From Flavobacteriaceae bacterium PS02338 (GTDB lineage: Bacteria; Bacteroidota; Bacteroidia; Sphingobacteriales; Sphingobacteriaceae), in the NCBI GenBank assembly GCA_029959615.1, contig JASCOD010000007.1:62001-126000 (forward strand): a stretch of DNA of 64,000 bases, in the 5' to 3' direction. Below are positions 61,801-64,000 of the stretch, in pieces. The translations under genes and the position numbers were made by a program. Numbering within the stretch: position 1 is the stretch's first letter; each line of letters begins with the position of its first letter. The notes beneath the pieces are model-generated. The model saw nothing but the letters and a program-made list of their open reading frames with translations. It did no database searches and was not told the DNA's origin.

Positions 61801-63226
61801 TTTTGCCTTCTATACCTTGCAAACTTAGGATGGGAAGATAAACGATCAGAATGATGATTTGACCGAAAACAGCACTGTTCATCATTTTTCCAGCAGAACC
61901 AATTACCGTATTATTCATTTCTTTTTTGGATAAATTGGTCATTTGCTGAAATCTGGCGTTATGCGAGAGTTGATGCATCACCGATTCCACAATGATGACG
62001 GCACCGTCTATAATCAGCCCGAAATCCAAGGCTCCAAGGCTCATCAGGTTGCCGCTTACGCCAAACAAATTCATCATACAGATGGCAAAAAGCATGGCCA
62101 GCGGAATAACCGATGCTACCAGTAATCCCGCCCTGAAATTCCCAAGGAACAGAACCAAAACGAGCACTACAATCAGTGCGCCTTCCATCAGGTTTTTTTC
62201 GACTGTACTGATGGCATTATTGACCATTTTGGTACGGTCCAGGAAAGGCTCAACAACTACGCCTTCGGGCAGGGTTTTCTGTATTTGGGCTACTTTAGCT
62301 TTTACATTCTTGATGACTTCGCTGCTGTTTGCACCTTTCAGCATCATCACTACGGCACCCGAAACTTCGCCCTGGTCGTTGTAAGTCATAGCCCCATAAC
62401 GAGTGGCATAACCCATTTTCACGTTTGCCACATCACGGATAAACAAAGGTGTTTCATTATTTTTATTGGCAATGGAAATATTGCCGATATCTTCCAGGCT
62501 GCCTATCAGGCCTTCGCTGCGGACATATAAAACGGTAGGCCCTTTTTCGATATATGCACCACCGGTATTTTGATTGTTTTCTTCCAAAGCCGAAAAAATA
62601 TCGTTGATGCTAATCCCGTAGGCATTAAGTTTGTCAGGGTTTACTGCAATTTCATATTGCTTGAGTTTGCCACCGAAACTACTCACTTCAGCAACCCCCT
62701 TTACGCTTAATAACTGCCTGCGCACAATCCAGTCCTGAATGGTACGCAGTTCGGCGATGTCATATTTTTGTTCGTAACCTTTCTTGGGGCGGACTACATA
62801 TTGATATATTTCGCCCAAGCCGGTAGAAATTGGTCCTAATGCCGGTGTGCCGATCCCCTGGGGGATTTGACTTTGCACTTGCTGCAAACGTTCAGCCACC
62901 TGTTGTCTTGCCCAATAAACATCTATATCATCATCAAAAACAATGGTAACGAGCGAGAGCCCAAAACGGGAAAAGCTGCGTATTTCTTTGGTACCGGAAA
63001 TGTTGCCCGTTGCTTGTTCTATGGGGAAGGTAACCAGGCGTTCTATATCCGTCGCACCAAAAGAAGGGGCTATCGTAATAACCTGTACCTGGTTGTTGGT
63101 GATGTCGGGCACAGCATCAATTGGTAATTTTGTGGTTTGGTAGGCACCAATTCCAATGAGTGCAATGACCAAAAGCCCTATTATGAGTTTATTCCTTACG
63201 GAAAACTCAATGATTTTAGTAAGCAT
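58886..63226 (-). CDS. czcA: CzcA-type RND metal efflux pump fused to its outer-membrane factor (CzcC)
   Basis: A 1,446-residue fusion. Residues 1 to about 1039 form a heavy-metal RND antiporter: the first helix at 12-32, two periplasmic porter loops, and the TM4 proton-relay motif DFGLIIDGAVIIVESV (about residues 400-415). That motif, with two Asp and one Glu, is the HME1/CzcA form (Co/Zn/Cd) rather than the CusA form (Cu/Ag). From Met1040 (codon at 60107-60109) a segment MNLFKKKAITLLIVSG ... GSVKAQ looks like an entire signal peptide, followed by a TolC/CzcC-type outer-membrane factor (about 1066-1446; paired ITLDRAIALAVQNN-type helices and KSKLLPGLMIGYN). Such fusions are recurrent in Bacteroidota. 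It starts the operon that continues with czcB. Confidence 0.93.
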   Translation of the reverse strand: MLTKIIEFSVRNKLIIGLLVIALIGIGAYQTTKLPIDAVPDITNNQVQVITIAPSFGATDIERLVTFPIEQATGNISGTKEIRSFSRFGLSLVTIVFDDDIDVYWARQQVAERLQQVQSQIPQGIGTPALGPISTGLGEIYQYVVRPKKGYEQKYDIAELRTIQDWIVRRQLLSVKGVAEVSSFGGKLKQYEIAVNPDKLNAYGISINDIFSALEENNQNTGGAYIEKGPTVLYVRSEGLIGSLEDIGNISIANKNNETPLFIRDVANVKMGYATRYGAMTYNDQGEVSGAVVMMLKGANSSEVIKNVKAKVAQIQKTLPEGVVVEPFLDRTKMVNNAISTVEKNLMEGALIVVLVLVLFLGNFRAGLLVASVIPLAMLFAICMMNLFGVSGNLMSLGALDFGLIIDGAVIIVESVMHQLSHNARFQQMTNLSKKEMNNTVIGSAGKMMNSAVFGQIIILIVYLPILSLQGIEGKMFRPMAQTVAFALLGAFLLSLTYIPMMSSWVLSRKISHKHNLSDRVMRRVEAFYQKFLLKAIRIPKRIIAVVSVLFIAAIFVMSRLGGEFIPSLEEGDFAVDTRVLTGSNLNTTIASTQKAAHILKTRFPEVIKVVTKIGSGEVPTDPMPMDASDMMVILKDKSEWTSAKTFPELSEKMSKALEDVPGITAGFQYPVNMRFNELMTGARQDVVLKIFGDDLDSLAATADKLGKIINTVDGVQNLYIEPITGMPQVIITYNRPMIAQYHLSVAGINKVVNTAFAGQSTGLVFEGEKRFDMVVKLNADVRKNLEDVQNLLIPIPSGNQIPLSQLAEVQIKDGPNQIQRENTQRRIIVGFNIKGRDVQSIVQELQAKVNKQIKLPAGYSITYGGSFENLNQAKSRLMVAVPISLALIFILLFFAFKSVKESLLIYTAIPLSTIGGIFFLALRGMPFSISAGIGFIALFGVAVLNGIVLVAEFNRLKKSGIKNIVRIVVDGTESRLRPVLMTAFVASLGFIPMALSNGAGAEVQRPLATVVIGGLMGATLLTLFVLPLLFIAFEKGFTMNLFKKKAITLLIVSGISLMGMGSVKAQEKITLDRAIALAVQNNQNLRTEKLKADYAKAIIKTSADIPQTSITADYGQINGAYNDTKFGISQNIAFPTVYKMQKELFTQEWKYSLLNVSLKEFELKKAVTQTFYAILFWQEKERLLLKADSLYADFYAKSLLRLQKGESNILEKTTAQNQKAAINIQLKQVQRELETAKLQWQWLLNSDTVYKVESPEKIIPLQVDETGKNPVIQVLEQQKNIAASQTKVEKSKLLPGLMIGYNLNSFKGTGADDKLYNASPQFHSVQVGFSIPVFSQSQRARINASKITESITENQLQATSAYLQNRYKQLSENYQHNLEIVNYYESEGLKNAAVVTETIQKQFTNGEINYLDFVMLINQAISIQSNYADAVKMLNDTIIQINYLN

Positions 63227-63705
63227 AGTTTTACTTGTTAATCAAATTATTATTCAATACAATTACAAATAGATACAGCAGTATTTATCGTAAATAAAAT
63301 AACAGGATTAACCAATTGACAATCACATTCTATGAAGCTCCGGTTTTATGGAGACAGGAATGAATAATAATGATATAACACTTTCATGTAGGAGATCAGT
63401 GCATAACAAAATCGCACCTCAACAAAGTTTCAGGCAGGCCATACAGAATACCCTAGAATTGAGTTGAAGATGAAATTCCACACAATCATGCCATAAGAAA
63501 AGCCCATGCAATATGCAGATTATCACAAAAAACAATGTGGCAATGTTTTTTTAACTTTGGATGAATTCGAAAAAGAAATAAAATATTTTTCTCCAAAGTA
63601 TAACACCAACCTGCATTCAATAGAACGTGTTAATACTGCATAGCAAACCTTCCTTTATGCAAAGTGCAAAAAGAATTTACGAAAAGTCAATTGGTTAAAA
63701 AAGAA
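63227..63705. other. Region upstream of czcA with a possible small ORF
   Basis: About 480 bases between the small 'IWQPP' gene and czcA on the same strand. It should hold the czcA promoter or leader. On the plus strand a 45-codon ORF at 63506-63643 begins MQYADYHKKQCGNVFLTL and is highly charged; nothing similar is known to me, so it may be chance. No repeats of the TAACGTGAG family were seen here. Confidence 0.4.
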
Positions 63706-64000
63706 TTAACAAGATCTTGGAGGCTGCCAAATAGAAGAAAGAAACTGGTTGGAGATAAACGCATCGTCAAAAGAAACTACCTTAGACGATTCTCGTATGT
63801 CAATTTTATGAAATGATTCAAAAAAAAGCGGTTGGGGATATACGAAGCAAAAGCTTAATACATCTCCGTGCATAATGAAAGGTAGTTTTTGATCCTGATC
63901 ATAATCATCATCGTGAGGATGATTTTCAAGGTGGTTACCTTCGTAATGAAGTACCAGAAACTCCATGACGGAAATTTGAGGATTTTTTTCTTTATGCTCG
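63706..64000 (-). CDS. Partial small periplasmic metal-locus protein ('IWQPP' ending), 5' end outside the window
   Basis: The frame is open through the right window edge: 11 further codons (EHKEKNPQISV) precede the ATG at 63964-63966, so that Met is internal. The visible 97 residues contain an acidic/His patch (HLENHPHDDDYDQDQKLPF), a VLSFCFVYPQPLFF strand and the ending FLSSIWQPPRSC. Small Bacteroidota proteins with the pattern EFLxxHY ... DxDYDxDxxLPF ... FLxSIWQPPxxC sit upstream of RND metal pumps and usually have a signal peptide (recollection). The His/Asp patch could bind metal. It is co-directional with czcA. Confidence 0.65.
   Translation of the reverse strand, partial: EHKEKNPQISVMEFLVLHYEGNHLENHPHDDDYDQDQKLPFIMHGDVLSFCFVYPQPLFFESFHKIDIRESSKVVSFDDAFISNQFLSSIWQPPRSC

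Noticed and set aside
1..64000. CRISPR arrays, rRNA or tRNA genes
   Set aside because: No regularly spaced direct repeats of CRISPR length and no rRNA sequence or convincing tRNA cloverleaf were seen.

Overview
The window looks like chromosome from a Bacteroidota bacterium, probably Sphingobacteriaceae (Pedobacter- or Sphingobacterium-like). The reasons are SusC/SusD pairs, a type IX secretion (T9SS) sorting domain, a fused CzcA-outer-membrane-factor pump, CTnDOT-type mobile-element genes (RteC, a very large helicase), TAnnTTTG-like promoter sequence and AT-rich spacers. The genus is inference; there is no rRNA or other marker gene here.

Bases 1-7000 hold a decayed left edge (unresolved reading frames and the C-terminus of an MFS exporter), two paralogous AraC regulators, a truncated short-chain dehydrogenase, a HAD-IIA phosphatase, an FUSC-like membrane protein, a 2-hydroxyacid dehydrogenase and an AEC transporter. 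Bases 7.8-13.3 kb form a co-directional stress cluster (SDR, Dps, aldo/keto reductase, YceI, pyruvate oxidase-like enzyme, two small proteins). It is followed by a CbpA/CbpM chaperone pair on the other strand and by membrane proteins (CorC/HlyC type, VIT-like, Na+/H+ antiporter).

Bases 18.6-37.6 kb form a polysaccharide utilization locus: a DUF6377-type sensor/regulator, SusC, SusD, a SusE/F-like glycan-binding lipoprotein, a GH66 dextranase-like lipoprotein, two different GH31 enzymes, a GH97 enzyme and a T9SS-tagged SusE/F-like protein. The set fits dextran or another alpha-1,6-glucan: GH66 cuts the backbone outside the cell, SusCD imports the products, and the GH31 and GH97 enzymes trim them to glucose.

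Bases 37.8-43.3 kb are a recombination scar. They contain two back-to-back miniature elements, a GH32 tail abutting a CHASE3/HAMP fragment, an ISL3 transposase remnant, an AbiEi/AbiEii toxin-antitoxin pair framed by three near-identical palindromes, and a SIR2 defence gene cut off and joined to a conjugative-element helicase.

Bases 43.3-64 kb are an integrative-element cargo region: truncated helicase, P-type ATPase, RteC, then a long tightly packed minus-strand operon running from a CzcA-CzcC fusion and CzcB through diacylglycerol kinase, an LTA-synthase-like transferase, thioredoxin, ApbE, DUF4266, DUF3570, PAP2 phosphatase, cytochrome b, VIT and HD proteins. Heavy-metal efflux is the clear function. 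The coupled envelope-lipid and flavin/redox genes are the least explained part of the window.

A family of short inverted-repeat elements with termini like AAC(C/G)TGAGTT occurs five times (7222, 13321, 20385, 37855, 38099), all on the chromosomal side of the scar.
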